Of a stretch of DNA of 34,109 bases, positions 10,075-19,928 are shown one piece after another (position 1 is the first letter of the stretch; the number at the start of each line of letters is the position of its first letter). This DNA comes from Thermosynechococcus sp. M46_R2017_013. GTDB lineage: Bacteria; Cyanobacteriota; Cyanobacteriia; Thermosynechococcales; Thermosynechococcaceae. The stretch covers positions 1 to 34,109 of the forward strand of contig DVDZ01000210.1 in the NCBI GenBank assembly GCA_015296025.1, in the 5' to 3' direction. The translations under genes were made by a program, and so were the position numbers. The notes under the pieces are model-generated. The model did no database searches and had not been told where the DNA came from. It saw only the letters and a list, made by a program, of their open reading frames with translations.

Positions 10075-10139
10075 GCAGCTTGCCAAGACTCTCTCTAAAA
10101 TAGTACACTAGTAAGCTGTGTCTAAAACAGGGCAAAGCC

Positions 10140-10337
10140 ATGCCAAAGCTAAAAACACGTCGTGCCGCTGCCAAACGATTTCGGAAGACAGGCAGTGGTA
10201 AGTTTATCCGCCGTAAGGCCAACAAAAACCACTTACTCGAACACAAGGGGAGCGATCGCAAGAATCGTCTATCTCACAAAACTCTCGTCGATCCACGGGA
10301 TTTTGAACGAGTATCACTGATGCTGCCCTACGCTTAA
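10140..10337 (+). CDS. rpmI: 50S ribosomal protein L35
   Basis: 65 aa; [27 protein letters not shown]. Confidence 0.97.
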   Translation: MPKLKTRRAAAKRFRKTGSGKFIRRKANKNHLLEHKGSDRKNRLSHKTLVDPRDFERVSLMLPYA

Positions 10338-10369
10338 ATTTTTAGTTTTTGATCAAGGTAAGTTGAACT

Positions 10370-10720
10370 ATGGCAAGGGTTAAACGGGGTAACGTTGCCC
10401 GTAAACGGCGTAAAAAAATTCTCAAACTGGCCAAAGGCTATCGTGCGGGGCACTCCAAGCTCTTCCGCACCGCCAATCAAGTAGTCATGAAGGCACTGTG
10501 CAATGCCTATCGCGACCGGCGGCGGCGCAAACGGGACTTTCGGCGGCTCTGGATTGCACGGATTAACGCCGCTGCGCGTCAACATGGTATGAGCTATAGT
10601 CAACTCATGGGCGCCCTGAAAAAAGCTGAGATTCAACTAAATCGCAAAATGCTGGCTCAATTGGCTGTGCTCGATGCTGACGCCTTTGCCACTGTCATTC
10701 AAACTGCCCGTGCTGTTTAG
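10370..10720 (+). CDS. rplT: 50S ribosomal protein L20
   Basis: 116 aa; [37 protein letters not shown]. Confidence 0.97.
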   Translation: MARVKRGNVARKRRKKILKLAKGYRAGHSKLFRTANQVVMKALCNAYRDRRRRKRDFRRLWIARINAAARQHGMSYSQLMGALKKAEIQLNRKMLAQLAVLDADAFATVIQTARAV

Positions 10721-10734
10721 AACCCGTTCTAGGC

Positions 10735-11540
10735 ATGATCGCCACCTTCCAATCCCCCGGTGCTACCCTTGAGCTAGGGTTTATTACCCTGCGATGGTAC
10801 GGGCTACTCATTGCCGCAGCTGTTTTGATTGGCATTTGGCTCAGTCAACGCTTGGCACGCCGGCGGCAAATCAATCCTGATCTGATTGCCGATCTCTCGA
10901 TTTGGCTAGTTGTTACGGCCATTCCCGCTGCGCGGCTCTATTACGTCGCCTTTCATTGGGGCTTTTACCAAAACCACCTAGATCAAGTGGTTCAAATTTG
11001 GAAAGGGGGCATTGCTATTCACGGAGCCATTCTGGGCGGTCTGCTTGCCATGGCAATCTTTACCTATGTGCAGCGGCTATCCTTTTGGCAAGTGGCGGAT
11101 GTTGTTGCCCCTTCCTTGATTTTGGGACAGGCTATTGGTCGCTGGGGCAATTTCTTTAACTCTGAAGCCTTTGGTGCTCCTACTGATCTACCGTGGAAGC
11201 TCTATATCCCCCCGTCTCAACGTCCCCCAGGCTAATCAACGAAGCCTACTACCACCCCACGTTTCTCTATGAATCCCTCTGGAATCTAGGGGTTTTTGTG
11301 CTCCTGCTGTGGCTCTTTCGTCACCCCCGCTATCAAAAGCCAGGAACGCTCCTGCTGGTCTATGCCATTGCCTACAGCCTCGGTCGCCTTTGGATTGAAG
11401 GCCTGCGCATGGATAGCCTGATGTTGGGGTCTTTGCGAATTGCCCAAGTGGTGAGTTTGCTGTCAATTGTACTGGGGGTTTGGGGACTCTTCCGCCTGTA
11501 TTACCAAGGAAAGCCTCTGCCCGATTGGCAAACGGCTTAG
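10735..11540 (+). pseudogene. lgt: Prolipoprotein diacylglyceryl transferase, apparently interrupted by a -1 frameshift
   Basis: N-terminal ORF 10735-11235 ([17 protein letters not shown]) and C-terminal ORF 11193-11540 ([17 protein letters not shown]). Adding one base near the C runs at 11208-11228 joins them. Confidence 0.88.
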
Positions 11541-12127
11541 GCAACAATTTCATCGGCAAAGCTCTGCCAGCGAACAAAGTAAAAGGGACCCGCCACAGAT
11601 CCCCAAACATGTTCATCAGTCTCTAGATCCCGTCCGCGATCGTGGCTAATGAAGCGATCGCCATCAATTTCAAACGTACTATCGAGATAGGTTTCTCGTC
11701 CTTTGCGGACTACTTTACAGGCTTTACCCGGCTCTACTTCACCCCGAAAGCTGTGACCTGTCCAGTAAGTGAGCATGTTACAGCCACAAAGGAGTTCAAG
11801 ATCATCAGCCGTCATGGCTTGAAGCCGCTGGCGATCGCGAGCCGCGCCAAAGAAGCGTTGTTCATCCTTGAGGACGTAGTTTTTAATCACAATGTGATCA
11901 GTGGCGGGCACCAGTTCCAAAACCCGTGTGCGGTAAGGAACCCCGAGGAGATAGTCATAGGCCTGTTCCACATAAAGGGCAATACCCTCCAAAAGACCAG
12001 TGGGAAGGGGACGCATACACACTCGAATATGGGCGTAAAAGGGAGGATTCTCAAAGGCTTGAGCTTGGTTACTAAAATCCGCTGCCATCCAACGGCCAAG
12101 GGTCACCACATCAGTTGCGTGCGTCAT
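11537..12127 (-). CDS. cpcT: Phycobiliprotein chromophore lyase, CpcT/CpeT family
   Basis: 196 aa; [46 protein letters not shown] and [15 protein letters not shown] are CpcT-like. Confidence 0.9.
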   Translation of the reverse strand: MTHATDVVTLGRWMAADFSNQAQAFENPPFYAHIRVCMRPLPTGLLEGIALYVEQAYDYLLGVPYRTRVLELVPATDHIVIKNYVLKDEQRFFGAARDRQRLQAMTADDLELLCGCNMLTYWTGHSFRGEVEPGKACKVVRKGRETYLDSTFEIDGDRFISHDRGRDLETDEHVWGSVAGPFYFVRWQSFADEIVA

Positions 12128-12189
12128 GACTCCACAGTTGCCTTAAAACAGTCCTTTTTTCAGACTAATGGATGAGTGTACCCAAAGCA

Positions 12190-13710
12190 CTAAGTCATCT
12201 GTAATAGGGCTTGAACAAGTCCCTCAAGCGTATATTCTGTAGCTTCAACGTCCACCCGTCCCAAGAGTTGGCGGCAAGTTTGCGAGGTTTGCGGCCCAAT
12301 ACTGACAATCTGAACGTTGCGCAGCAGCTCGGCTGCCTTGGCACCGACCAATTGGCAAAAATGTTGCACTGTTTTGGAACTGGTAAACGTCACCATATCC
12401 ACTTGGCCGGCTTGCAGCGCTGCCAACACTTCAGCATCAACCCCTTGGGGACAGCGAGAATTGTAGGCGGGTACTTCAACAACCTCCGCCGCTGCGGCTG
12501 TGAATGCCTCCACCAGGACTGCTCGGCCTCCCGTTTCGACCCGTGGAAAGAGAAAACGCAAGCCAGCAATAGGTTGAGGAAATTCCGCCACAAGAGCATC
12601 CGCCACAAATTCACTGGGCATAAAGTCGGCCATTAATCCATAGCTGCTGAGGGTTTGGGCAGTTTTTGAACCCACCACAGCAATTTTGAGGCCTGCAAGG
12701 GCGCGACTGTCCTTGCCGTGGTGTTGCAATCGCTCCATAAAAAAGGTGACAGCATTGTGGGAGGTGAGCACCAGCCAGTCAAAGGTATCCAGTTGCGCCA
12801 AGGCCTGATCTAGAGGCTGCCAGGAACTGGGAGGGACGATCTCCAGTGTGGGCATTTCTAAAACGCTGGCACCGGCGGCCTTAAGTTGCTCGCAAAAGGA
12901 ACTGGCTTGGCTGGCCGCGCGGGTGACGAGAATGGTTTTGCCGTGGAGCCGAGACATAGACACTGGAACAGTGCTCAAAACGTCAGGGAGTGCCCAGGGG
13001 AGGCTAGCCAAAGGATAACGTTTTTGGGCGATCGCGCCAATCACAACAACAGCGGGTGCCATGTCTGGAAAGTGGGGCGTATTTAGATACCCCTCTAAAG
13101 TGCCCAACCAAAACTGTTGCTGCGGTTGCCCTACCCATTGTAGAATCGCCAATCCCTCAGTGGGCGATCGCCCCTGCTTTAACAATTGCTCAACAATAGA
13201 GCGCAGGGAACGGGTAGCCATCAAAAAAATCAGCGTCTCCATTTGGGCGATCGCAGACCAGGGCAGGGTTTCTGGCGCATGACCCGACAGAATCGCCACC
13301 GACTGACTCACATCCTTTGCCGTTACGCACAGACCCGCGAGTAAAGGCGCTGCCAGCGCCGAGGACACCCCCGGAATCACCACCGCCTCAAGGTCTGCCT
13401 TCAGCACAGCCTCAAGTTCTTGGTGTAAGCGGCCAAATAGCCCCGGATCACCACTTTTGAGACGAATTACCCGCCGATACTGCCGGCCGTAGTTCACTAA
13501 AAGCTGGTTAATTTCTGCTTGGGATAATGCCTCAGCCCTTGCCCGTTTTCCCACCGCCACCCGCAAGCACTCACGGGGTGTGAGTTCTAGCAGACTAGGG
13601 GAGATCAGGGCGTCGTAGAGAACGACCTCTGCCTGCTGGAGGCACGTCCATGCTTCGAGGGTAAGATGGCGAGTGGAACCCAGCCCCGCACCTACAAAAT
13701 AGACAGTCAA
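12190..13710 (-). CDS. cobA-hemD: Uroporphyrinogen-III C-methyltransferase / uroporphyrinogen-III synthase fusion
   Basis: 506 aa. N-terminal SUMT domain (VYFVGAGLG, RLKSGDP, PGVSSALAAPLLAG), C-terminal HemD-like domain (GKTILVTRAASQASSF, WLVLTSHNAV, TFTSSKTV). Confidence 0.88.
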   Translation of the reverse strand: MTVYFVGAGLGSTRHLTLEAWTCLQQAEVVLYDALISPSLLELTPRECLRVAVGKRARAEALSQAEINQLLVNYGRQYRRVIRLKSGDPGLFGRLHQELEAVLKADLEAVVIPGVSSALAAPLLAGLCVTAKDVSQSVAILSGHAPETLPWSAIAQMETLIFLMATRSLRSIVEQLLKQGRSPTEGLAILQWVGQPQQQFWLGTLEGYLNTPHFPDMAPAVVVIGAIAQKRYPLASLPWALPDVLSTVPVSMSRLHGKTILVTRAASQASSFCEQLKAAGASVLEMPTLEIVPPSSWQPLDQALAQLDTFDWLVLTSHNAVTFFMERLQHHGKDSRALAGLKIAVVGSKTAQTLSSYGLMADFMPSEFVADALVAEFPQPIAGLRFLFPRVETGGRAVLVEAFTAAAAEVVEVPAYNSRCPQGVDAEVLAALQAGQVDMVTFTSSKTVQHFCQLVGAKAAELLRNVQIVSIGPQTSQTCRQLLGRVDVEATEYTLEGLVQALLQMT

Positions 13711-13713
13711 CGA

Positions 13714-15048
13714 TTAGCCTTGGACACGTTGCAAGAAAAGCATTGGGTTCACTGCACCCCGACCTGGGAGATGCACTTCAAAGTGGAGGTGGGGACCGGT
13801 GCTGCGGCCAGTACTTCCCATTTCAGCAATCTGCTGACCCTGCTCAACGTACTGCCCTACCCGCACCAAATTCCGTTGGTTGTGAGCATAAAGGGTAAGC
13901 GCCCCATCGGCATGACGAATTTCCACAAGATTGCCATATCCGCCGTCGTTCCATTGGGAGTAGGTGACAACCCCAGCAGCAGCAGCATAAATGGGGGTGC
14001 CTACAGGAGCAGCAATATCAATGCCTCGGTGCATCCGTCCCCAACGGGGGCCAAAGCCAGAGGTCAAAACTCCACGAGCCGGCCAGATAAAGTTTGTCGT
14101 CAGGCTGGGGAGGAAGCGATCCGAGTTGGGTAGGGGGGGCAGGTCGAGATTACTGGGTAAGGGTGGAGCCACAATTGAACGTGCCACCTGAACAGGTACA
14201 GGAGGAACAATGGGCTGAACGACAGGAGGTGTTGGTGCAGTTACCGTTGTTGTTTGCAGGTGACTGACCACCGTTGGCTGAGGCAGCGCAGAGCGGGCAG
14301 GGGCTTGTGGGGTCGCAACGGGGGAAGGGGTGGTGCGACGCTGCTGCTCAGAGACACGACCAAAAGACAGCGGTGTTACAGTTGCAGTTGATCCAGAGGG
14401 GGATACCCCTTGGGAGTTAACAAAAGCCACCCCCTGGAAGCGTTGAGGTGTGTCATCTTCGGCTAACTCGGGTTCCACTTCCGTTGTGGTTTGCTCCAAA
14501 GACCCGCCCATAGCCAAGGGGGGATGAATGGCTAAGGAGGCAACGACAGAGGTGGTCGCTCGAGTCACCAGATCTGCCAAGCTATGGGTACGACCGCGAC
14601 GATCCACCACTTTGAAGGTGGGTTCAGAAGGCTGGCTGAGACGCTCAAAGGAAGCAAAGGCAGAGAGAGTCGGGGTAGGGGCTTTTAGGGTCAACGGTGC
14701 AAAACCCACCTCCACTGGGATCGTGCGTTGCCATGCCGCTTGGCTCACATCCAAGAGTGAGTTAGCTTTGTCACTGGATAAAAGATTTTCTAGCTCAGCA
14801 ATCGAGTCTTGGGTTTCAGTGCCAAATAGGGAGGGAAGTGTTAGGGGATTCGTGCGAATGTTGTGTGAACCAGCTTCCCGACCGCCCGTAAGAGTTGTCA
14901 AATCAAGGGCTTGCGTCGGCTGAATTAGAGCAAAAGCGCTCAGTAAGGGCAGACAGGAACAAAGGGAGCGCAGCGAACGACCAAGCAGGAGAGCAGATGC
15001 AAGGGGTGCATCCGGAGAGGCGTTGGGGGTACGACTATCGTTGCTCAA
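13714..15048 (-). CDS. M23-family peptidoglycan DD-metallopeptidase; probable TTG start at 15048
   Basis: C-terminal LytM/M23 domain (TSGFGPRWGRMHRGIDIAAPVGTPIYAAAAG, GPHLHFEV). GAGGAGG precedes TTG at 15048; ORF extends to 15108. Confidence 0.88.
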   Translation of the reverse strand: MSNDSRTPNASPDAPLASALLLGRSLRSLCSCLPLLSAFALIQPTQALDLTTLTGGREAGSHNIRTNPLTLPSLFGTETQDSIAELENLLSSDKANSLLDVSQAAWQRTIPVEVGFAPLTLKAPTPTLSAFASFERLSQPSEPTFKVVDRRGRTHSLADLVTRATTSVVASLAIHPPLAMGGSLEQTTTEVEPELAEDDTPQRFQGVAFVNSQGVSPSGSTATVTPLSFGRVSEQQRRTTPSPVATPQAPARSALPQPTVVSHLQTTTVTAPTPPVVQPIVPPVPVQVARSIVAPPLPSNLDLPPLPNSDRFLPSLTTNFIWPARGVLTSGFGPRWGRMHRGIDIAAPVGTPIYAAAAGVVTYSQWNDGGYGNLVEIRHADGALTLYAHNQRNLVRVGQYVEQGQQIAEMGSTGRSTGPHLHFEVHLPGRGAVNPMLFLQRVQG

Positions 15049-15176
15049 GGTAATCCTCCTCGCACACGAAATTGACAGTGATTCGACAAAGCAGTGAATC
15101 GAGAACACACATCATGAGCAATTGTCCAGGGGAGCCAGAGGCCACTCGCCGCGTTTATGCCTAAAACTGTCCCAAT

Positions 15177-15244
15177 CTGTGGTTTATGCAAAGGGTGTTT
15201 TGGCACCACGACGAAACTTCTAGGTGACTTTACCCAATCCACAG
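15177..15244 (-). promoter_or_regulatory. Candidate structured leader upstream of the M23 peptidase
   Basis: Minus strand nested complementarity: CTGTGG..GGGT..CACC..GGTG..ACCC..CCACAG. Confidence 0.35.
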
Positions 15245-15661
15245 CCAAATGACAAGACACTTCCCTTCGTAACTCTGCTATCTCTGGGGAGCAAATTATT
15301 TGCTACAAGACAAAAATACGAATTTTCTACCTGCTAGCTAATAATCAAAAAACTTGAATTCATCACAATTTGGGCTTAATTGTCCTCAATGGAATAAAAA
15401 TCGTTATTGCCAATAAATAAATAAGTAAAGTAAAGTTTTTGAATCAGTGCGTATAGTTTTTTTTAATAATGCGAGTCAGTTGACATCCCTTCCACCAGTG
15501 CTCACCGGACTTAAATTGTCCCACAGTAAATGTGCCAAATTGCGCCAAAAGTGTCACATATCAATCCCCTCTCTCAGAGGCGATCAGCGCCAGCTGCTTG
15601 GTAAAATAAACGAGTTTGTAAAGATTTTTGGCGATCGCCATTCTGACGGAGCTTTGTCCCC

Positions 15662-16132
15662 ATGACTTACCACAAGCTGTGGTTTCAACAAACAGCGAGC
15701 CACCTCAAAGTCTTGCGTCCTTTCCCCCCTTTTGAGGTTGTCCAAAAATTTATCCGTGAATATCTCCCCGACCTCATCAGCTACATGGATGGCCAAGGAT
15801 TGGATCTCAAGGATCCCCAGCACTGGTGGGAAAGTATTCACATTGACGGCATTTTGGAATTAGAAAATAGCGAAGGGGAAACCCTGCGGGTTGCGGCTGG
15901 AATTATTGAGCAGTGGCACAATGCCAATGCCGCTTTCCGACTCGTTACCACTGCCGCAATGGCCAAACTGCGGCGAGAGTCCCTCAATGTGAGCCAGCAT
16001 TGGCTCTTTTATGTTTCTAGTCGCAAGCCCTATCCAGAGTCGCTGTGGATTGATTTGCTCTATGAGCAAGCGGATATGCCCCCCACAGAAACGGGCTGCA
16101 CCATCATTGAAGTGACGGAACCAGAGACCTAG
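15662..16132 (+). CDS. Conserved cyanobacterial hypothetical protein
   Basis: Intact 156-aa ORF, ATG start, convergent with ribD; family not confidently assigned. Confidence 0.75.
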   Translation: MTYHKLWFQQTASHLKVLRPFPPFEVVQKFIREYLPDLISYMDGQGLDLKDPQHWWESIHIDGILELENSEGETLRVAAGIIEQWHNANAAFRLVTTAAMAKLRRESLNVSQHWLFYVSSRKPYPESLWIDLLYEQADMPPTETGCTIIEVTEPET

Positions 16133-17243
16133 ACGGGAGATAGCCCACTGCCAGAATGTCTGCACCGACAGTTTGCCAACTCACCTCCTCTAGGCATAGA
16201 GCCTCATTCATCTGGGTTAAGCCTAGATCGGCGACTGGGGCGGGAGCATGGCAACCACCAATAATTTTTGGTGCAATAAACGCCCATACTTTTTGTACCA
16301 TTCCTTCGGCGATCGCTGCTGCTGCCAAGGAACCGCCGCACTCCCAGAGCACAGTCAGCATTCCCCGTTGATAGAGCTGGTTCATCACCGTTGTCGGTGT
16401 TAACGGCTCCAAGTGTAGTACCTCCACCCCCTGGGCCTGTAGTTGGGGAATTAGAGGATGCTGGAGCGAAGCGGAAGTGACCACGAGTGTCGGCGCCGTC
16501 GTTGTTTGCCATAAAGAGGCATTCAACGGCAAATTCAGCGTCCGACTCATGACTACCCGCAGTGGATTACGCTCATGGCGTGAGGTCAACAGAGGATTAT
16601 CCCGACGAACGGTATTGCCCCCCACAATGACAGCATCACATTCGGAGCGCAGTTGATGCACCATCGCTCGTGCGGCTTCGCCACTTATCCAGAGACTGTG
16701 ACCCGCACTAGAGGCAATTTTGCCATCCAAGGTCATAGCGTATTTGAGAATGCCAAAGGGACGCCGGTAGCGCACCCGATGCACAAAGGCCTCGTTCAGG
16801 CGCTGACATTCCGCTTCCCTTACGCCCACGGTGACTTCTATGCCCGCTGAGCGCAGGCGTTCCACCCCCGCTCCCGCCACTTGGGGATTAGGATCAATCA
16901 TGCCCACCACTACCCTAGGAATGCCCGCCGCAATAATTGCTTCGGTACAAGGAGGCGTACGGCCATAGTGGTTACAGGGTTCAAGATTGACGTAGAGGGT
17001 AGCTTGACTGAGGAGCGGGCGATCGCTCTCCCTAACACTGCGCAGGGCAAAGACTTCTGCATGGGGTTCTCCCGCTTTGGGATGAAACCCTTCACCAATT
17101 ATCCGCCCCTCAGCCACAATCACGCACCCCACGAGGGGATTGGGAGCTGTGCAGCCCTTAGCGCGGGCAGCTAACTCAAGGCAGCGCCCCATATACTGGG
17201 CATCAATCGCAGCTATCTCCTCCACAATGGGGGCTGAGCGCAT
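16104..17243 (-). CDS. ribD: Bifunctional diaminohydroxyphosphoribosylaminopyrimidine deaminase / 5-amino-6-(5-phosphoribosylamino)uracil reductase
   Basis: HAEVFAL and EPCNHYGRTPPCTEAI deaminase motifs, then LKYAMTLDGKIA reductase domain. Confidence 0.94.
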   Translation of the reverse strand: MRSAPIVEEIAAIDAQYMGRCLELAARAKGCTAPNPLVGCVIVAEGRIIGEGFHPKAGEPHAEVFALRSVRESDRPLLSQATLYVNLEPCNHYGRTPPCTEAIIAAGIPRVVVGMIDPNPQVAGAGVERLRSAGIEVTVGVREAECQRLNEAFVHRVRYRRPFGILKYAMTLDGKIASSAGHSLWISGEAARAMVHQLRSECDAVIVGGNTVRRDNPLLTSRHERNPLRVVMSRTLNLPLNASLWQTTTAPTLVVTSASLQHPLIPQLQAQGVEVLHLEPLTPTTVMNQLYQRGMLTVLWECGGSLAAAAIAEGMVQKVWAFIAPKIIGGCHAPAPVADLGLTQMNEALCLEEVSWQTVGADILAVGYLPSRSLVPSLQ

Positions 17244-17252
17244 GAGGTACCA

Positions 17253-17567
17253 CTAACGCTCGTGTTCAGTTTCCGAAGAATGCTTAGGCAGTTGCTCTGC
17301 CTCTGGGCACTCATCGGCAATGGGTAGTTCTGCACTGCCTCGGGGAACTGCCGCCAGCCGCCGCGAAATCGAGCCAATACTTTCGATGTTGACAATCTCC
17401 TCCCAAGCGCACACTTCGTCGTCTTCCTCCGTTTCGTAGCGGATGGTTACCACGTTTCCTTCAATATCGACAATGCGTGCCCGGTCAATCAGGCGCTGTT
17501 GATCCCGCAAGTAAATCCAGACTTCTTGGCCGTCGGTATAGAGTTGATAAAGCTTGCGGTGTAACAT
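17253..17567 (-). CDS. DUF6679-like conserved cyanobacterial protein
   Basis: 104 aa; MLHRKLYQLYTDGQEVWIYLRDQQRLIDRARI; 10 bp upstream of ribD. Confidence 0.7.
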   Translation of the reverse strand: MLHRKLYQLYTDGQEVWIYLRDQQRLIDRARIVDIEGNVVTIRYETEEDDEVCAWEEIVNIESIGSISRRLAAVPRGSAELPIADECPEAEQLPKHSSETEHER

Positions 17568-17772
17568 AGAACGGTCTCCTTCTCGGAATTGGGCGTAGCA
17601 ACAGTTGATAAGCTGTGCTGCAACCTCTTGCCTGTCATCTTACTGCTAAAATTCACACATAGGCAGCGGTAATCGTGAGGCGTGAGCACTGAGGTTGTCC
17701 CTATCGTTGTAGCGATCGCGCAGCACAGGGGCAAGAGTGACTCTGACGGTCTGGAGCAGATCTCGTACAATC

Positions 17773-17819
17773 GAATAAGCGTAACAAAGGATAAATAATC
17801 CGTTACTATAACGCTATTC
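17773..17819. promoter_or_regulatory. Nested imperfect palindrome upstream of dnaK
   Basis: GAATAAGC-GTAAC-AAA-GGAT-AAATA-ATCC-GTTAC-TATAAC-GCTATTC. Confidence 0.6.
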
Positions 17820-17854
17820 ATTTATTCTAACCAGTGCGGAGTCGTTCAAACGGC

Positions 17855-19879
17855 ATGGGCAAAATTGTTGGCATTGATCTGGGAACAACCAATTCCGTCA
17901 TTGCTGTGTTGGAAGGGGGAAAACCCGTTGTGATTGCCAATGCAGAAGGCTCCCGCACCACCCCTTCTGTGGTGGCCTTTGGCAAAGATGGTGAACGCCT
18001 TGTGGGTCAGTTGGCGCGGCGGCAGGCGGTGCTCAATCCCCAAAACACTTTCTATGCCGTGAAGCGGTTTATTGGCCGCGAATATAGTGAACTTACGGCT
18101 GAGTCTAAACGGGTACCCTATACCATTCGCCGCGATGAGTCAGGTAAAGTGCGCATTAAGTGTCCACGGCTGCAACGGGAATTTGCCCCTGAAGAGATTT
18201 CAGCCATGGTGTTGCGCAAACTGGTGGAGGATGCCAGCCGCTACCTAGGGGAGCCTGTCACCGATGCGGTGATTACTGTACCCGCCTACTTTAATGATTC
18301 ACAGCGGCAAGCTACCCGTGATGCTGGGCGTATTGCGGGTCTAAATGTGCGCCGTATTATTAACGAGCCGACGGCTGCCGCCCTTGCCTATGGTCTTGAT
18401 CGCCAGAAGGAGCAGACAATTCTCGTCTTTGACCTTGGCGGTGGTACCTTTGATGTCTCGATTCTCGATGTTGGCGATGGCGTGTTTGAGGTGAAGGCCA
18501 CCAGTGGCGATACCCAATTGGGGGGCAATGACTTTGATAAGTTAATTGTGGATTGGTTGGCAGAGGACTTCTTGGCTAAAGAAGGAATTGATCTGCGGCG
18601 CGATCGCCAGTCGCTGCAACGGCTCACCGATGCCGCCGAAAAAGCGAAAATTGAACTTTCCGGGTTACTGGAAACCCATATTGATCTGCCCTTTGTCACC
18701 GCCACGGCGGATGGGCCAAAACACATTGAAACCACCCTCAGTCGCCGCCAATTTGAAGACCTCAGCCAAGACCTGCTACAGCGGCTGCGCTATCCGGTTG
18801 AACAGGCGCTGATGGATGCCCATTTAACCCCCAGTCAAATTGATGCCGTGGTGCTCGTAGGTGGTGCGACGCGGATGCCTATGGTGCAGGACTTGGTGCG
18901 GCAGATGATTGGCCGTGAGCCTAACCAAAACGTCAACCCCGATGAGGTGGTGGCCATCGGTGCCGCCATTCAAGCAGGCATTCTCGCCGGCGAGATGAAG
19001 GATATCTTACTGTTGGATGTGACGCCCCTCTCCTTGGGTGTGGAAACCGTTGGCGGCGTGACGAAGGTACTGATTCCCCGTAATACGACGATTCCAGTGC
19101 GTCGCTCCGATATTTTTTCAACTTCAGAAAATAACCAAAGCCAAGTGGAAATCCACGTGGTTCAAGGGGAGCGGGAACTGGCGGAACACAACAAGTCCTT
19201 GGGGCGCTTTAAGTTAACGGGAATTCCCCCAGCGCCGCGAGGGGTGCCGCAAATTCAAGTGTCCTTTGACTTGGATGCCAATGGTCTGCTCCAAGTGGTG
19301 GCTTTGGATCGCTTTAGTGGCCGCGAGCAAAGTGTCGTCATTCAGGGGGCATCAACGCTGAGCGAAGAGGAAATTCAGCAGATGCTCTTGGATGCCGAAT
19401 CCAATGCTGCAGGCGATCGCCAGCGGCGGGCACGCATTGAAAAGCGCAACCGCGCTCAAGATTTAATCAACCGCGCCGAACGGCAACTGCGGGAGGCAGC
19501 TCAGGAATTTGGCTATCAATTTGCCGCCGATCAACGTCGTGGCATTGAGGCCTTAGTGCGGCAATTGCAGGAGGCCATTCGCAATGAAGACGATCGCCAG
19601 ATTGACCTCACCTATGCTGCCCTTGAAGAGCGGCTCTACGACTTTGTCCGTCAACTGCGCCTGAGCGAAGAGGAAGCAGAAGATAATGAGGATTTCTTTA
19701 AGCTTCCCAACCTCAGGGAAGCGGTAAACAAAGGTCTTGATGCAGTGCGGGGTCGAGAGCGGCGGCGCGACGATTATGAAGATGAGTGGGATCAGCCCCT
19801 CCGCCCACGGCGTTCCCGCAGCTACTCCCAGCGCAGTGATTCGGCGGCATGGGAGGATTGGGATGACGACGACTGGTAG
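17855..19879 (+). CDS. dnaK: Hsp70 chaperone DnaK (likely start 17855; ORF from 17834) with Arg/Asp-rich C-terminal tail
   Basis: [48 protein letters not shown]; followed by dnaJ. Confidence 0.96.
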   Translation: MGKIVGIDLGTTNSVIAVLEGGKPVVIANAEGSRTTPSVVAFGKDGERLVGQLARRQAVLNPQNTFYAVKRFIGREYSELTAESKRVPYTIRRDESGKVRIKCPRLQREFAPEEISAMVLRKLVEDASRYLGEPVTDAVITVPAYFNDSQRQATRDAGRIAGLNVRRIINEPTAAALAYGLDRQKEQTILVFDLGGGTFDVSILDVGDGVFEVKATSGDTQLGGNDFDKLIVDWLAEDFLAKEGIDLRRDRQSLQRLTDAAEKAKIELSGLLETHIDLPFVTATADGPKHIETTLSRRQFEDLSQDLLQRLRYPVEQALMDAHLTPSQIDAVVLVGGATRMPMVQDLVRQMIGREPNQNVNPDEVVAIGAAIQAGILAGEMKDILLLDVTPLSLGVETVGGVTKVLIPRNTTIPVRRSDIFSTSENNQSQVEIHVVQGERELAEHNKSLGRFKLTGIPPAPRGVPQIQVSFDLDANGLLQVVALDRFSGREQSVVIQGASTLSEEEIQQMLLDAESNAAGDRQRRARIEKRNRAQDLINRAERQLREAAQEFGYQFAADQRRGIEALVRQLQEAIRNEDDRQIDLTYAALEERLYDFVRQLRLSEEEAEDNEDFFKLPNLREAVNKGLDAVRGRERRRDDYEDEWDQPLRPRRSRSYSQRSDSAAWEDWDDDDW

Positions 19880-19928
19880 AGCTTCTTTACAGTGTTTGCC
19901 GCAAATGGGAGTGTAGATAGGACTGTCG

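Noticed and set aside
11642-12175. 177-aa plus-strand ORF opposite cpcT
   Set aside because: Antisense shadow of cpcT, no domain signal.
13666-14133. 155-aa plus-strand ORF opposite the M23 gene
   Set aside because: Lies antisense to a strongly supported coding region; composition looks like a shadow ORF.
15177-15300. ydaO/yuaA (c-di-AMP) riboswitch before the M23 peptidase
   Set aside because: Gene context fits, but I could not find the conserved GGGTGAAT or GCTAACCTCGTAAGC-like core segments.
15478-15490. TTGACATCCCT as a second IS end or a -35 box
   Set aside because: No following palindrome and no -10 element at suitable spacing.
17773-17819. CIRCE operator upstream of dnaK
   Set aside because: The palindrome present does not match TTAGCACTC-N9-GAGTGCTAA, so it was reported only as an unassigned inverted repeat.
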